Program-made: the position numbers and the translations under genes
Origin: DATCYZ01 sp036526195
Lineage (GTDB): Bacteria > Pseudomonadota > Gammaproteobacteria > Burkholderiales > SG8-39
Length of the DNA stretch: 24,561 nucleotides
Assembly (NCBI GenBank): GCA_036526195.1
Contig: DATCYZ010000035.1
Span: 1-24,561, forward strand
Reading direction: 5' to 3'
The notes under the pieces: generated by a model
The model's input: only the letters and a program-made list of their open reading frames with translations
Database searches by the model: none
Told to the model about the DNA's origin: nothing
Shown: positions 1-10,468 of the stretch, piece by piece
Layout: each line of letters starts with the position of its first letter
Position numbering within the stretch: the first letter of the stretch is position 1

Positions 1-280
1 CGAACGCGTTCGCGACGACGACTTCCTGATCCTGTTCAACACCGATCACGATGCGATCGCGTTCACCATCCCCGATCTCGCCGACGGCCCCTGGCGCACC
101 GTCTTCGACACGCTGCACGAAGCCCCCGACCCGGTCGCCGGGGGCGATGCGGCGGGCCAGCCCGGCCCGCCGCCGGTGCCCGAGGGCGACCGCCGCGCGC
201 GGCCCTGGAAGGCCGGCGAGCCCTACCCGCTCGGCGGGCGCGCGCTGGCCCTGCTCACCCGCAGTGCCGCCGCCGCATGA
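1..280 (+). CDS. glgX: Glycogen debranching enzyme GlgX, C-terminal end (partial)
   Basis: An open frame enters from the left edge (first full codon at base 2) and ends with TGA at 278-280, giving about 92 residues. The segment LILFNTDHDAIAFTIP is typical of the C-terminal beta-sandwich of GlgX/isoamylase-type debranching enzymes, which remove alpha-1,6 branches from phosphorylase-limited glycogen in the cytoplasm. The tail is Pro/Gly/Ala-rich and ends in LALLTRSAAAA. The stop overlaps the treZ start (ATGA), so the two are translationally coupled; debranched maltodextrins would feed the TreY/TreZ route downstream. The catalytic domain lies outside the window, so the call rests on the C-terminal motif plus the trehalose-operon context. 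Confidence 0.8.
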   Translation, partial: ERVRDDDFLILFNTDHDAIAFTIPDLADGPWRTVFDTLHEAPDPVAGGDAAGQPGPPPVPEGDRRARPWKAGEPYPLGGRALALLTRSAAAA

Positions 281-2106
281 GGCACGCGCACCCCATGCCC
301 TTCGGCGCGTCGCTGCAGCCCGGGGGCGGGACGCGCTTTCGCCTCTGGGCACCGGGCGTGGCGCAGGTGGACCTCGAACTCGAGGGCAAGGCCGGACGCG
401 CCCGCCTCGCGCTGGACCCCGCGCCGGACGGCTGGCACGAAGTCACCGCCGAAGCGTCGCCCGGCACGCGGTACCGGTTTCGCGTCGGCGAATCCCTCGC
501 CGTGCCGGACCCTGCGGCGCGCTTCGCGCCGCAGGACGTGCACGGCCCGAGCGAAGTCATCGACCCGCGCGCCTACGACTGGCGCGACGAGGGCTGGCGC
601 GGCCGGCCCTGGCACGAGGCGGTGCTCTACGAACTGCATGTCGGCGCCTTCACCCCGGAGGGCACCTTCGCCGCCGCGCGCGCGCGCCTGCCCGAACTCG
701 CCGCGCTCGGCATCACGGCGATCGAACTGATGCCGGTGGCGGACTTCCCCGGCGCGCGCAACTGGGGCTATGACGGCGTGCTGCCCTTCGCGCCGGACGC
801 GAGCTACGGCCGGCCCGAGGACCTGAAGGCGCTCGTCGATGACGCGCACGCGCTCGGCCTGATGGTGCTGCTCGACGTGGTCTACAACCACTTCGGGCCG
901 GAGGGCAATTACCTGCATGCGTACTGCCCGGAGTTCTTCAATCCGGCGCACCACACGCCCTGGGGCGCGGCCATCAACTTCGACGGGCCGGACAACGCCA
1001 CGGTGCGCGCGTACTGCATCCACAACGCGCTCTACTGGATCGGGGAATTCCGCTTCGACGGCCTGCGGCTGGACGCGGTGCACGCGATCCGCGACGATTC
1101 CTCGCCGCACATCGTCGAGTCCATCGCGCAGGCCCTGCGCGAGGGGCCGGGACGCGAGCGCGCCGTGCACCTGGTGCTGGAGAACGAGGCGAACCAGGCG
1201 CGCTACCTCGCGCGCGACGCCGCGGGCCGGGTGCGGTGCGCCACCGCACAATGGAACGACGACGTGCACCACGCCTGGCACGTGCTGCTCACCGGCGAAA
1301 CCGACGGCTACTACGCCGATTACGCCGAGGCGCCGCTCGCGCGCCTCGGGCGCGCGCTCGCCGAGGGCTTCGTCTACCAGGGCGAGCCCTCCGCGTTCTC
1401 GGGCGGCCGGCCGCGCGGCGAGCCGAGCGCCGGCCTGCCGCCGCAGGCCTTCATCCACTTCACGCAGACCCACGACCAGGTCGGCAACCGGGCGATGGGC
1501 GAGCGCCTCCACGCCCAGTCCGATCCGCTGCTGGAGCCGGCGGCGCTCGCCTGCCTGCTGCTCGCGCCGCAGCCGCCGATGCTCTTCATGGGCGAGGAGT
1601 GGGCCGCCTCGACGCCGTTCCTGTTCTTCTGCGACTTCGGCCCGGAACTGGCCGAGGCGGTGACGCAGGGCCGGCGCGGCGAGTTCGGGCGCTTCGCCGC
1701 CTTCGCCGACCCGCAGGCGCAGGCGCGCATTCCAGACCCGAACCTCGCCGCCACCTTCGAGGCGAGCAAGCTGAAGCGCGAGGAGTGCCAGCGCGCGACG
1801 CATCGCGAACGCCTGGCGCGCGTGGCTGCGCTGCTCGCGCTGCGCGCGAAGGAGATCGTGCCGCGGCTCGCCGGCATGGGCGGCGGCGGACGCTTCGCGG
1901 TGGCGGGCGACGTTCTGCACGTGCACTGGACGCTGGGCGATGCCAGCCGCCTGCACCTGTTCGCGAACTTCGGGCGCACCGACGCGGCGCCGCGGCCGGC
2001 GCCCGCCGGCGCGCGCCTGCACCTGCACGCCGCGCGGGACGCCGGCGAGGGCCTCGCGCTCGACGCGGGCGGCGTCGCCTGCGTGCTGGAGCCCGCGCGT
2101 GGCTGA
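277..2106 (+). CDS. treZ: Malto-oligosyltrehalose trehalohydrolase TreZ
   Basis: 609 residues, the usual length for TreZ (GH13). It cleaves the alpha-1,4 bond next to the terminal trehalosyl unit of maltooligosyl trehalose and releases trehalose in the cytoplasm. An N-terminal CBM48-like sandwich (about residues 7-95, with FRLWAPGVAQVDLEL) precedes the barrel, which opens with YELHVGAFTPEGTF. The GH13 catalytic triad is visible: nucleophile D266 in FDGLRLDAVH, acid/base E302 in LVLENEAN and D400 in TQTHDQVGNR. Other family motifs are DVVYNHFGPEGNY and FMGEEW. The start at 277 overlaps the glgX stop (ATGA); an internal ATG at 295 is a possible alternative. The 3' end overlaps the malQ-treY start by 8 bases. 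The operon order glgX-treZ-malQ/treY implies glycogen- or maltodextrin-derived trehalose synthesis. Confidence 0.96.
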   Translation: MRHAHPMPFGASLQPGGGTRFRLWAPGVAQVDLELEGKAGRARLALDPAPDGWHEVTAEASPGTRYRFRVGESLAVPDPAARFAPQDVHGPSEVIDPRAYDWRDEGWRGRPWHEAVLYELHVGAFTPEGTFAAARARLPELAALGITAIELMPVADFPGARNWGYDGVLPFAPDASYGRPEDLKALVDDAHALGLMVLLDVVYNHFGPEGNYLHAYCPEFFNPAHHTPWGAAINFDGPDNATVRAYCIHNALYWIGEFRFDGLRLDAVHAIRDDSSPHIVESIAQALREGPGRERAVHLVLENEANQARYLARDAAGRVRCATAQWNDDVHHAWHVLLTGETDGYYADYAEAPLARLGRALAEGFVYQGEPSAFSGGRPRGEPSAGLPPQAFIHFTQTHDQVGNRAMGERLHAQSDPLLEPAALACLLLAPQPPMLFMGEEWAASTPFLFFCDFGPELAEAVTQGRRGEFGRFAAFADPQAQARIPDPNLAATFEASKLKREECQRATHRERLARVAALLALRAKEIVPRLAGMGGGGRFAVAGDVLHVHWTLGDASRLHLFANFGRTDAAPRPAPAGARLHLHAARDAGEGLALDAGGVACVLEPARG

Positions 2107-5100
2107 GGACCGCGACGCGCTGGTGGCGCGCGCCGCCCGGCTCGGCATCGGCGCCGACTGGGTCGACATCTGGGGCCGGCAGCACGCGGTGCCGGAGGCC
2201 AGCCTCGCCGCGCTGATTGCCGAACTCGACGTCCCCGGCCCGGCCGCGCCCGCATGGCTGCCACCGGTGATCGCCGTGAGCGGCAGCGGTGACGCACTGC
2301 GCGTCACGCTCGGCGCCCCGGCGCCCGCCGCGGCCAACTGGGCGCTCACCCTGGAAGGCGAGCCGGCGCCGAAAGCGCGCGGTCGCCTCGATGCGGGCGC
2401 CGAAACGCTGGAAGTGCGCGCCGCGCTGCCGCCGGGCTATCACCGGCTGGTGCTGCACGGCGTCGAGCCCGGCGCGCAGGAAGCGCTGCTCATCTGCGCG
2501 CCCGAACGCTGCTGGCGGCCCGCCGCGCTCGCCGAGGGCGTGCGCCTGTGGGGACCGGCGGTGCAGCTCTACGGGCTTCGCTCCGCGCGCAACTGGGGCA
2601 TCGGCGACTTCGGCGACCTGCTCGGCGTGGTCGAGGCCTTTGCCGGCGCAGGCGCGGGCCTGGTCGGGCTGAACCCGCTGCACGCGCTGTTTCCGCACAA
2701 CCCGCTGCATGTCAGTCCCTACAGCCCCTCGTCGCGCGCGATGCTGAACGTGCTGTACCTGGACGTCGAGGCGATCGCGGATTTCGGCGCCTGCGACGCG
2801 GCGCGCGCGCGGGTGCGGGCGCCGGATTTCCAGGCGCGGCTCGAGACGCTGCGCGCCGCCGAACAAGTGGACTACGCCGGCGTCGCTGCCGCCAAGTTCG
2901 AGATCCTCGGCATGCTGTACGCGCAGTTCCGCGCCCAGCATCTCGATGTGCGCACCGAATCGAGCGCGCGCGCCCGGGCCTTCCGCGCGTTCCAGGCCGC
3001 CGGCGGCAGGGTGCTGCGCGGGCACGCGCTGTTCGAGGCCCTGCAGTCGCAGTTCCACCGGGCAGATGCCTCGGTCTGGGGCTGGCCCGCGTGGCCGGAG
3101 GCCTACCGCGACGCCACGGGCGAGGCGGTGCACCGATTCGAGGCCGAGCACCCGGCGCGCGTCGAATACTTCGAGTACCTGCAGTGGCAGGCCGAACTGC
3201 AGCTCTCGCGCGCCGCGGCGCGCGCCACCGCGCTCGGCATGGAGGTGGGCCTGTACCTCGACCTCGCGGTCTCGGTGGACCGCGGCGGCTCCGATACATG
3301 GACCTGGCGCGACGCCTTCGCGCACGCCACCACGGTCGGCGCGCCGCCGGACGACTTCAACCCGAACGGGCAGGGCTGGGGCCTGCCGCCGCTGCGCCCG
3401 GACGCGCTGCGCACGGCGCGCTACGCGCCCTTCATTGCCGCCCTGCGCGCCTGCATGCGCGATGCCGGGGCGCTGCGCATCGACCACGTGATGGGGCTGT
3501 TGCGCCTGTTCTGCATCCCGCCCGGCGGCACGCCGGCCGAGGGCGCCTACCTGCGCTACCGGCTCGACGAAATGCTGGCGATCGTCGTGCTCGAGAGCCA
3601 CCGCAACCGCTGCATGGTGATCGGCGAGGACCTCGGCACCGTCTCCGACGAGGTGCGCGAGGCGCTCGCGCGCGTCGGGGTGCTCTCGTACAAGGTGCTC
3701 TGGTTCGAGCGCGACCAGGCGAACGAGTTCCGCGCCCCGGGCGACATCGCGCGCGAGGCGCTGGTCACGGTCAGCACCCACGACCTGCCCACGCTCGCCG
3801 GCTGGTGGCAGGGCCGCGACCTGCAGTTGCGCGACGAACACCGGCTGTTCCCGAACGAGGCCCTGCGCGACAGCCAGTACGTGGCGCGCGCGCAGGACCG
3901 CGCCCGCCTGCTGCTCGCCCTCGGTCGCCAGCGCCTGCTGCCCGCCGGGGTGGGCGCGAACGCGCCGCCGGCCACCCTCGACCCGGCGCTCATCGAGGCG
4001 GTACATGCCTACGCCGCCGCCGCCCCCGCCCCGCTGATGATGATGCAGCTCGAGGACCTGCTCGGCATCACCGAGCAGCCCAACCTGCCCGGCACCGTGG
4101 ACGAACACCCGAACTGGCGCCGGCGCCTGCCGGTGCCGCTGACGGCGCTCACCACGCTGCCGCACCCGGCGGCGCTGCTCGCGCGGCTGGCCGCCGAACG
4201 GCCGCACCCGAAGGGCACGGTGACACCGGAAGCGCAGACGGCGCGCATCCCGCGCGCCACCTACCGGCTGCAACTGCACCGCGGCTTCGACTTCGCCGCC
4301 GCCGCGCGCGTGCTGCCCTACCTCGCCGCGCTCGGCGTGAGCCATGTCTACACCTCGCCGGTGCTGCGCGCGCGCGCCGGCAGCACGCACGGCTACGACA
4401 TCGTCGACCACCGCACCATCAACCCGGAACTCGGCGGGCGCGAGGGCTTCGACCGCTTCAGCGCGCTGCTGCGCCAGCACGGCATGGGCCTGCTGCTCGA
4501 CATCGTGCCGAACCACATGGGCGTGCTCGGCGGCGACAACAGCTGGTGGCTCGACGTGCTCGAGAACGGGCCGTCCTCGGCGCACGCCGGCACCTTCGAC
4601 ATCGACTGGTCCCCGGTGAACGACGACCTGCAGGGCAAGGTGCTGCTGCCGGTGCTCGGCGACCATTACGGCGAGGTGCTCGCGCGCGGCGAGATCGCGC
4701 TCGATTTCGATGCCGCCGGCGGCGGCTTCTTCGCGCATTACTTCGAGCACCGCTTCCCGCTCGACCCGCGCAGCTGTCCGGCGATTCTCGAGCGCGCCGG
4801 GGCGCAGGTCGCGCCGGAGGTGCCGGCCGGCGTCCGGCTCGAGCTCTCCAGCCTCGCGGCGGCCTTCGGCCACCTGCCCTCGCGCGACGATGCCGACCCC
4901 GCGCGGCGCGCCGAGCGCGCGCGCGACCGGCCGCTGCACATGGAGCGCCTCGCGCGCCTCGCGCAGGCGAACCCGGGCATTGCCGCAGCCATCGCGGCGG
5001 CGCTCGCGGAGATCAACGCGCCGCACGCCGAGGCCCTGCACGAACTGCTCGAGGCGCAGGCCTGGCGCCTCACGTTCTGGCGCGTCGCCTCCGACGAGAT

Positions 5101-7111
5101 CAACTACCGGCGCTTCTTCGACATCAACGACCTCGCCGCGCTGCGCATGGAGGACGAGGAGGTCTTCGAGGCGACGCACGACCTGGTGCTGGACCTGGCC
5201 GCCGAGGGCCTGGTCGACGGCCTGCGCGTCGACCACCCCGACGGCCTGTTTGACCCGGCGCAGTACTTCACGCGATTGCAGGCCGGTTACGCGCGCCGCG
5301 CCGGCATCGAGCCCGGGCCGGCGCGCGAGGGCCGCACGGCACGCCCGCTCTACGTCACCGTGGAGAAGATCACCGCGCGCCACGAGAACCTGCCCGAGGC
5401 CTGGGCGGTGCACGGCACCACGGGCTACCGCTTCGGCATGCTCGCCAACGGCGTCCTCGTCGACACCACGGCGCGCGCCCGCATGGACCGCATCTGGCGC
5501 GCCTTCACCGGCATCGAGGAAAGCTTCGAGGACATCGCCTACCGCGGCCGGCACGCCATCATGAGGAGCGCGCTCGCCTCGGAGCTGACCGTGCTCGCAA
5601 CCGAGCTCCTGCGCATCGCGCGCGCCGACCGGCGCACCCGCGACTACACCTTCAACACGCTGCGCCGCGCGCTCGCCGAGGTCACCGCCTGCATGCCGGT
5701 GTACCGCAGCTACATCGTGCGCCGCGCCTCGGCCCAGGACCGGCGCTACATCGACCAGGCGGTGGCGAGCGCCACCGCGCGCGGTCGCGCGGCCGACACC
5801 AGCATCTTCGGCTACGTGCGGCAGGTGCTGCTCGGCATCGCCCCCGAGGGCGCGCCGCGCGCGCTGGCGAAGCGCGTGCTGCGCTTCGCCATGCGCTTCC
5901 AGCAGTTCTCCTCGCCGGTGACGGCCAAGGGGGTGGAAGACACCGCCTTCTACCGCTTCAACCGCCTCGTGTCGCTGAACGAAGTGGGCGGCGACCCCGA
6001 CCAGTTCGGCATCTCGCTGCGCGCCTGGCACGGCGGCAACAGCGGCCGCGCGAGCGCCTGGCCGCACACCATGCTCGCCACCTCGACGCACGACAACAAG
6101 CGCGCCGAGGACGTGCGCCTGCGCATCAACGTCCTCTCCGAGGAACCCGCGGCCTGGCGCCTCGGCCTGCGCCGCTGGCATGCGATGAACAAGCGCCACC
6201 GGCCGAAGCTGAAAGGGCGCCGCGCCCCGAGCCGCAACGACGAGTACCTGCTCTACCAGACCCTGCTCGGCACTTATCCCGCCGCGGGGCTGCGCGGCGC
6301 GGCGCTGGAGGACTACCGGGCCCGCATCAGCGCCTACATGGTGAAGGCCGCGCGCGAGGCGAAACAGCACACCAGCTGGATCAATCCGGATGCCGACTAC
6401 GAGGCGGCCCTCGAGACCTTCGTCACGGCGCTGCTCGGCACGGTGCAGCCGAACCCTTTCCTCGAGGACCTCGAGCGGCAGGCGGCGCCGGTCGAGTGGT
6501 TCGGGGCGCTGAACAGCCTGTCGCTGATGCTGCTCAAGTACACCGCGCCCGGCGTGCCCGACCTGTACCAGGGCTGCGAGCTGGTCGACCTGTCGCTGGT
6601 CGACCCGGACAACCGCCGCCCGGTCGACTGGGACGCGCGCGAGCGCCTGCTCGCGCAGGTGAAGGCGCTGCGCGGCCCGGAACTTGCGGCGAGCGCGGCG
6701 GAATTCGCCGCGACCCCGGCCGACGGCCGCGCCAAGCTGCTGGTGATCGAACGTTTGCTCGACTTTCGCAGGCAGCATCCCGAGCTGCTGCGCGACGCGG
6801 GCTATGTCGCGCTGCAGGCCAGCGGCGCGCAGGCCGCGCACCTCGTCGCCTACGCCCGGCCGCTCGGGGACGAGGTGCTGGTGACGCTCGCCAGCCGGCT
6901 GCATGGCAGGCTGCTGGAGACCGCGGGCCGGCTGCCGCTCGGCGAGGCGGTCTGGGGCGACACTACGGTGGCGCTGCCCGGCCATGCCGAGGGGCAGCGC
7001 TTCGTCCATCTCATCACCGGGGAAACCGTGACGCTGCGCGGGGGCGCGATCCGCGTGGCCGAGGCCTTCGCGCGCTTTCCGGGGGCGGCGCTGGCGCTCC
7101 GGCGCGACTGA
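2099..7111 (+). CDS. malQ-treY: MalQ-TreY fusion: 4-alpha-glucanotransferase / malto-oligosyltrehalose synthase
   Basis: One uninterrupted frame encodes two GH enzymes. Starting at GTG 2099, which overlaps the treZ stop, it gives 1670 residues. Residues 1 to about 700 are a GH77 amylomaltase (MalQ): an N-terminal DIWGRQHAV motif, then nucleophile D462 in LRIDHVMGL, acid/base E510 in VIGEDLGTV and D562 in STHDLPTL. Residues from about 715 are a full-length TreY (GH13): ATYRLQLHRGF, GVSHVYTSPVL, VPNHMG, D1045 in LRVDHPDGL, E1089 in VTVEKI and D1332 in STHDNKRAED. MalQ disproportionates short maltodextrins into longer chains. TreY isomerises the reducing end to an alpha,alpha-1,1 bond, giving the TreZ substrate. 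Fusing them couples chain elongation to trehalosyl formation. The GTG is the only plausible early start that does not lengthen the overlap with treZ. No lesion was seen in either half. Confidence 0.95.
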   Translation: MAEDRDALVARAARLGIGADWVDIWGRQHAVPEASLAALIAELDVPGPAAPAWLPPVIAVSGSGDALRVTLGAPAPAAANWALTLEGEPAPKARGRLDAGAETLEVRAALPPGYHRLVLHGVEPGAQEALLICAPERCWRPAALAEGVRLWGPAVQLYGLRSARNWGIGDFGDLLGVVEAFAGAGAGLVGLNPLHALFPHNPLHVSPYSPSSRAMLNVLYLDVEAIADFGACDAARARVRAPDFQARLETLRAAEQVDYAGVAAAKFEILGMLYAQFRAQHLDVRTESSARARAFRAFQAAGGRVLRGHALFEALQSQFHRADASVWGWPAWPEAYRDATGEAVHRFEAEHPARVEYFEYLQWQAELQLSRAAARATALGMEVGLYLDLAVSVDRGGSDTWTWRDAFAHATTVGAPPDDFNPNGQGWGLPPLRPDALRTARYAPFIAALRACMRDAGALRIDHVMGLLRLFCIPPGGTPAEGAYLRYRLDEMLAIVVLESHRNRCMVIGEDLGTVSDEVREALARVGVLSYKVLWFERDQANEFRAPGDIAREALVTVSTHDLPTLAGWWQGRDLQLRDEHRLFPNEALRDSQYVARAQDRARLLLALGRQRLLPAGVGANAPPATLDPALIEAVHAYAAAAPAPLMMMQLEDLLGITEQPNLPGTVDEHPNWRRRLPVPLTALTTLPHPAALLARLAAERPHPKGTVTPEAQTARIPRATYRLQLHRGFDFAAAARVLPYLAALGVSHVYTSPVLRARAGSTHGYDIVDHRTINPELGGREGFDRFSALLRQHGMGLLLDIVPNHMGVLGGDNSWWLDVLENGPSSAHAGTFDIDWSPVNDDLQGKVLLPVLGDHYGEVLARGEIALDFDAAGGGFFAHYFEHRFPLDPRSCPAILERAGAQVAPEVPAGVRLELSSLAAAFGHLPSRDDADPARRAERARDRPLHMERLARLAQANPGIAAAIAAALAEINAPHAEALHELLEAQAWRLTFWRVASDEINYRRFFDINDLAALRMEDEEVFEATHDLVLDLAAEGLVDGLRVDHPDGLFDPAQYFTRLQAGYARRAGIEPGPAREGRTARPLYVTVEKITARHENLPEAWAVHGTTGYRFGMLANGVLVDTTARARMDRIWRAFTGIEESFEDIAYRGRHAIMRSALASELTVLATELLRIARADRRTRDYTFNTLRRALAEVTACMPVYRSYIVRRASAQDRRYIDQAVASATARGRAADTSIFGYVRQVLLGIAPEGAPRALAKRVLRFAMRFQQFSSPVTAKGVEDTAFYRFNRLVSLNEVGGDPDQFGISLRAWHGGNSGRASAWPHTMLATSTHDNKRAEDVRLRINVLSEEPAAWRLGLRRWHAMNKRHRPKLKGRRAPSRNDEYLLYQTLLGTYPAAGLRGAALEDYRARISAYMVKAAREAKQHTSWINPDADYEAALETFVTALLGTVQPNPFLEDLERQAAPVEWFGALNSLSLMLLKYTAPGVPDLYQGCELVDLSLVDPDNRRPVDWDARERLLAQVKALRGPELAASAAEFAATPADGRAKLLVIERLLDFRRQHPELLRDAGYVALQASGAQAAHLVAYARPLGDEVLVTLASRLHGRLLETAGRLPLGEAVWGDTTVALPGHAEGQRFVHLITGETVTLRGGAIRVAEAFARFPGAALALRRD

Positions 7112-7112
7112 C

Positions 7113-7146
7113 GGCTTTATAGTAACCTATATGTTACTATAAAGCC
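7113..7146. terminator. Perfect 34-bp palindrome between convergent treY and pobA
   Basis: Two perfectly complementary 14-bp arms (7113-7126 and 7133-7146, beginning GGCTTTATAGTAAC) flank a 6-nt loop, CTATAT. It starts one base after the treY stop and lies 14 bp from the pobA stop, so a bidirectional terminator is the simplest reading, although there is no long T tract. The inner 20 bases are identical, in inverted orientation, to a site upstream of the nitroreductase gene at 18521-18540, which suggests a DNA-binding site or dispersed element instead of or as well as a terminator. Confidence 0.7.
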
Positions 7147-7160
7147 TGCCGCAGCGCGGT

Positions 7161-8336
<1,176 letters not shown>

Positions 8337-8374
8337 GCAACGAGTCTACCGCAGGCGATACACTCGCAGCGACC
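8337..8374. promoter_or_regulatory. 38-bp divergent promoter region between pobA and threonine ammonia-lyase
   Basis: Only 38 bp separate the two start codons. On the minus strand TAGACT (8348-8343) is 6 nt before the pobA ATG. On the plus strand TACACT (8359-8364) is 10 nt before the ATG at 8375. Neither gene has a purine-rich ribosome binding site. If these hexamers are -10 boxes, both transcripts would start at or very near the start codon. No good -35 match was seen, so this is inference from spacing. Confidence 0.4.
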
Positions 8375-9592
8375 ATGAACGCGCCGATCCTTCCCGTCAC
8401 GCTCGACGATGTCCGCGCCGCCGCCGCGCGCATCGCCGGCGCCGTCGAGCGCACGCCCTGCCTGCACAGCCGCACCCTGTCGGCGCTCACCGGCGCCGAG
8501 GTCTGGCTGAAGTTCGAAAACCTGCAGTTCACCGCTTCGTTCAAGGAGCGCGGCGCGCTGAACCGGCTGCTCGCGCTCTCCGCGGACGAGCGCAAGGCCG
8601 GCGTCATCGCCATGAGCGCCGGCAACCACGCGCAGGGCGTGGCCTTCCACGCGGCGCGCCTCGGCATCGGCGCGGTGATCGTCATGCCGCGCGGCACGCC
8701 GAACACCAAGGTGAAGAACACCGCGGTGCACGGGGCGGAAGTGGTGATCGAGGGCGACACGCTGGCCGAGGCGGCGGCGCACGCGCACGCGCGCGCAACG
8801 CGCGAGGGCCGGGTCTTCATCCACCCCTACGACGACGCCGCGATCATCGCCGGCGCCGGCACCCTGGCGCTGGAGATGCTCGAGGACATGCCGACGCTCG
8901 ACGCGCTCGTCGTGCCGGTGGGCGGCGGCGGCCTGATCGCCGGCATGGCGGTGGCGGCGAAGGCGCTGCGCCCGGAGATCCGCGTCTTCGGCGTGGAGTC
9001 GAAGGCCTACAGCTCGATGCACCAGCGCCTCGCCGGCCTGCCGCCCGAGGTCGGCGGCGACACCATCGCCGAGGGCATCGCGGTGCGCGACGTCGGCGAA
9101 CTGCCGCTCGCCATCGCGCGCCGGTTGGTGGAAGCCGTGCTGGTGGTCGGGGAAGAAACCATCGAGCGCGCCATCGTCGCGCTGATCGAGATCGAGAAGA
9201 CCGTGGCCGAGGGCGCCGGCGCCGCCGGGCTCGCCGCCCTGCTCGAACACGGCACGCGTTTCAGGGGCCTGAAGGTCGGCATCCCGCTGTGCGGCGGCAA
9301 CATCGACTCCCGCGTGCTCGCCGCGGTGCTGATGCGCGGCCTGGTGCGCGACGGGCGGCTGGTGCGACTGCGGGTGTCGATGCCCGACGTCTCGGGCAGC
9401 CTGGCGAAGGTCGCGGCGCTGATCGCCGGGGCCGGCGGCAACATCGTCGAGGTGCAGCACCAGCGCCTGTTCGGCACCGCCTCGGTGAAGACGCCGGAAG
9501 TGGAGTTCCTCGTCGAGACGCGCGACCGCGAGCACACCGCCGCGCTGCTCGCGGCGCTGCGCGCCGCGGGCGTGCGGGTGGGCGAGGCATGA
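8375..9592 (+). CDS. Threonine ammonia-lyase (PLP fold type II) with C-terminal ACT domain
   Basis: 405 residues. A PLP-dependent enzyme that deaminates L-threonine to 2-oxobutanoate and ammonia, the first step to isoleucine (biosynthetic form) or an entry to catabolism. The PLP lysine is K57 in ASFKERGA, and the phosphate-binding glycine loop is GGGG at residues 183-186 in VPVGGGGLIAG. SAGNHAQGVAFHAA is the usual substrate-side loop. From about residue 330 a single ACT regulatory domain follows (RLRVSMPDVSGSLAKVA and GGNIVEVQH). One ACT domain and about 400 residues match the single-ACT threonine ammonia-lyase family rather than the longer IlvA with two ACT-like repeats, so allosteric control by an amino acid is likely. 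Serine dehydratase side activity is common in the family. The stop overlaps the next gene's ATG (ATGA), implying co-translation. Confidence 0.93.
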   Translation: MNAPILPVTLDDVRAAAARIAGAVERTPCLHSRTLSALTGAEVWLKFENLQFTASFKERGALNRLLALSADERKAGVIAMSAGNHAQGVAFHAARLGIGAVIVMPRGTPNTKVKNTAVHGAEVVIEGDTLAEAAAHAHARATREGRVFIHPYDDAAIIAGAGTLALEMLEDMPTLDALVVPVGGGGLIAGMAVAAKALRPEIRVFGVESKAYSSMHQRLAGLPPEVGGDTIAEGIAVRDVGELPLAIARRLVEAVLVVGEETIERAIVALIEIEKTVAEGAGAAGLAALLEHGTRFRGLKVGIPLCGGNIDSRVLAAVLMRGLVRDGRLVRLRVSMPDVSGSLAKVAALIAGAGGNIVEVQHQRLFGTASVKTPEVEFLVETRDREHTAALLAALRAAGVRVGEA

Positions 9593-10416
9593 GCGCGACG
9601 CTCGCGGTCCGACGGGGTTTCGTCGATCGGCCCGACGCACGCCTGTACTTCGAGACCTGCGGCAGCGGACCGGCGCTGGTGTTCGCCCACGGCCTCGGCG
9701 GCAACCACCTGTCGTGGTGGCAGCAGGTGCCGGCCTTCGCCGGGCGCTTCACCTGCGTGACCTTCGCGCACCGCGGCTTTGCGCCTTCGAGCTGCGCCAC
9801 CAACCCGCCCGACCCGGCGGACTACCCGGGCGACCTCGCGGCGCTGCTCGACCACCTTGCGATCGGGCGCGCCCATCTCGTCGGCCAGTCGATGGGCGGC
9901 TGGACGGCGATCTACTTCGCGCTCGCGCACCCGCAGCGCGTGCGCTCGCTCACGCTCTCGGCCAGCACCGGGCCGATCGACGTCGAGGCCGGCGGGCGCG
10001 CCCTGCCCTCGATTGCCGCATGGCGCGAGCGGGTGCCGGCGGCGGTGGCCGCGCTGGTCGCCGCCGGCGGCCACCCCGCCACCGGCGCGCGCATGCTGCG
10101 CGAGCAGCCTGCGCTGCACCACCTGTATCACGGCATCGGCGCGCTTTCGGGGCCGCTCGATCGCGAGGGCCTGCGCGCCCGGCTCTGGGCGGCGCGCACC
10201 CTGTCGCCGGATGCGCTTGCGGCGCTGTGCCTGCCAGTGCTGTGCATGGCGGGGCTGGAAGACGTGGTGATCTGCCCGCAGGCGGTGCAGGCGCTTGCGG
10301 CGGCGCTGCCCGGGGCGCGCTTCGAGGCGTTCGACGCCACGGGGCATTCACCCTACTTTGAACGCGGCGAAGCGTTCAACGCGCATCTGGCGGCGTTCCT
10401 CGAAACAGCGGGCTGA
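9589..10416 (+). CDS. Alpha/beta-fold hydrolase
   Basis: 275 residues, starting at ATG 9589, which overlaps the preceding stop. It has a complete alpha/beta-hydrolase catalytic triad: nucleophile S101 in the elbow GQSMGGW, acid D225 in GLEDVV and H253 in TGHSPYF. The oxyanion-hole segment HGLGGNH is at about residues 34-40. The fold is close to soluble enol-lactonase/esterase-like hydrolases; FAHRGF after strand 4 and a short cap (about 120-195) fit that group. No signal peptide, so cytoplasmic. The substrate cannot be read from the sequence. An enol-lactonase role linked to the nearby pobA would be attractive but is unsupported, because the gene is coupled to threonine ammonia-lyase rather than to ring-cleavage genes. 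Confidence 0.88.
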   Translation: MSATLAVRRGFVDRPDARLYFETCGSGPALVFAHGLGGNHLSWWQQVPAFAGRFTCVTFAHRGFAPSSCATNPPDPADYPGDLAALLDHLAIGRAHLVGQSMGGWTAIYFALAHPQRVRSLTLSASTGPIDVEAGGRALPSIAAWRERVPAAVAALVAAGGHPATGARMLREQPALHHLYHGIGALSGPLDREGLRARLWAARTLSPDALAALCLPVLCMAGLEDVVICPQAVQALAAALPGARFEAFDATGHSPYFERGEAFNAHLAAFLETAG

Positions 10417-10468
10417 ATCCCGCCCTGCTCGGGTTGCCGGGTCCCCGCACGGGTGGGACCATGGCGAA

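Noticed and set aside
223..2349. A 708-codon minus-strand frame opposite glgX-treZ
   Set aside because: Antisense to recognised genes, low-complexity composition and no recognisable family.
1586..7009. A 1807-codon open frame on the minus strand opposite treZ and malQ-treY
   Set aside because: It is fully antisense to two genes with complete catalytic motifs, its translation is Arg/Ala/Gly/Val-biased with no domain, and long stop-free antisense frames are expected at this GC content.
9589..10416. Assigning the hydrolase as beta-ketoadipate enol-lactonase (PcaD) because of nearby pobA
   Set aside because: It is coupled to threonine ammonia-lyase on the other strand from pobA, no other pca gene is present, and the fold motifs are shared by many hydrolases.
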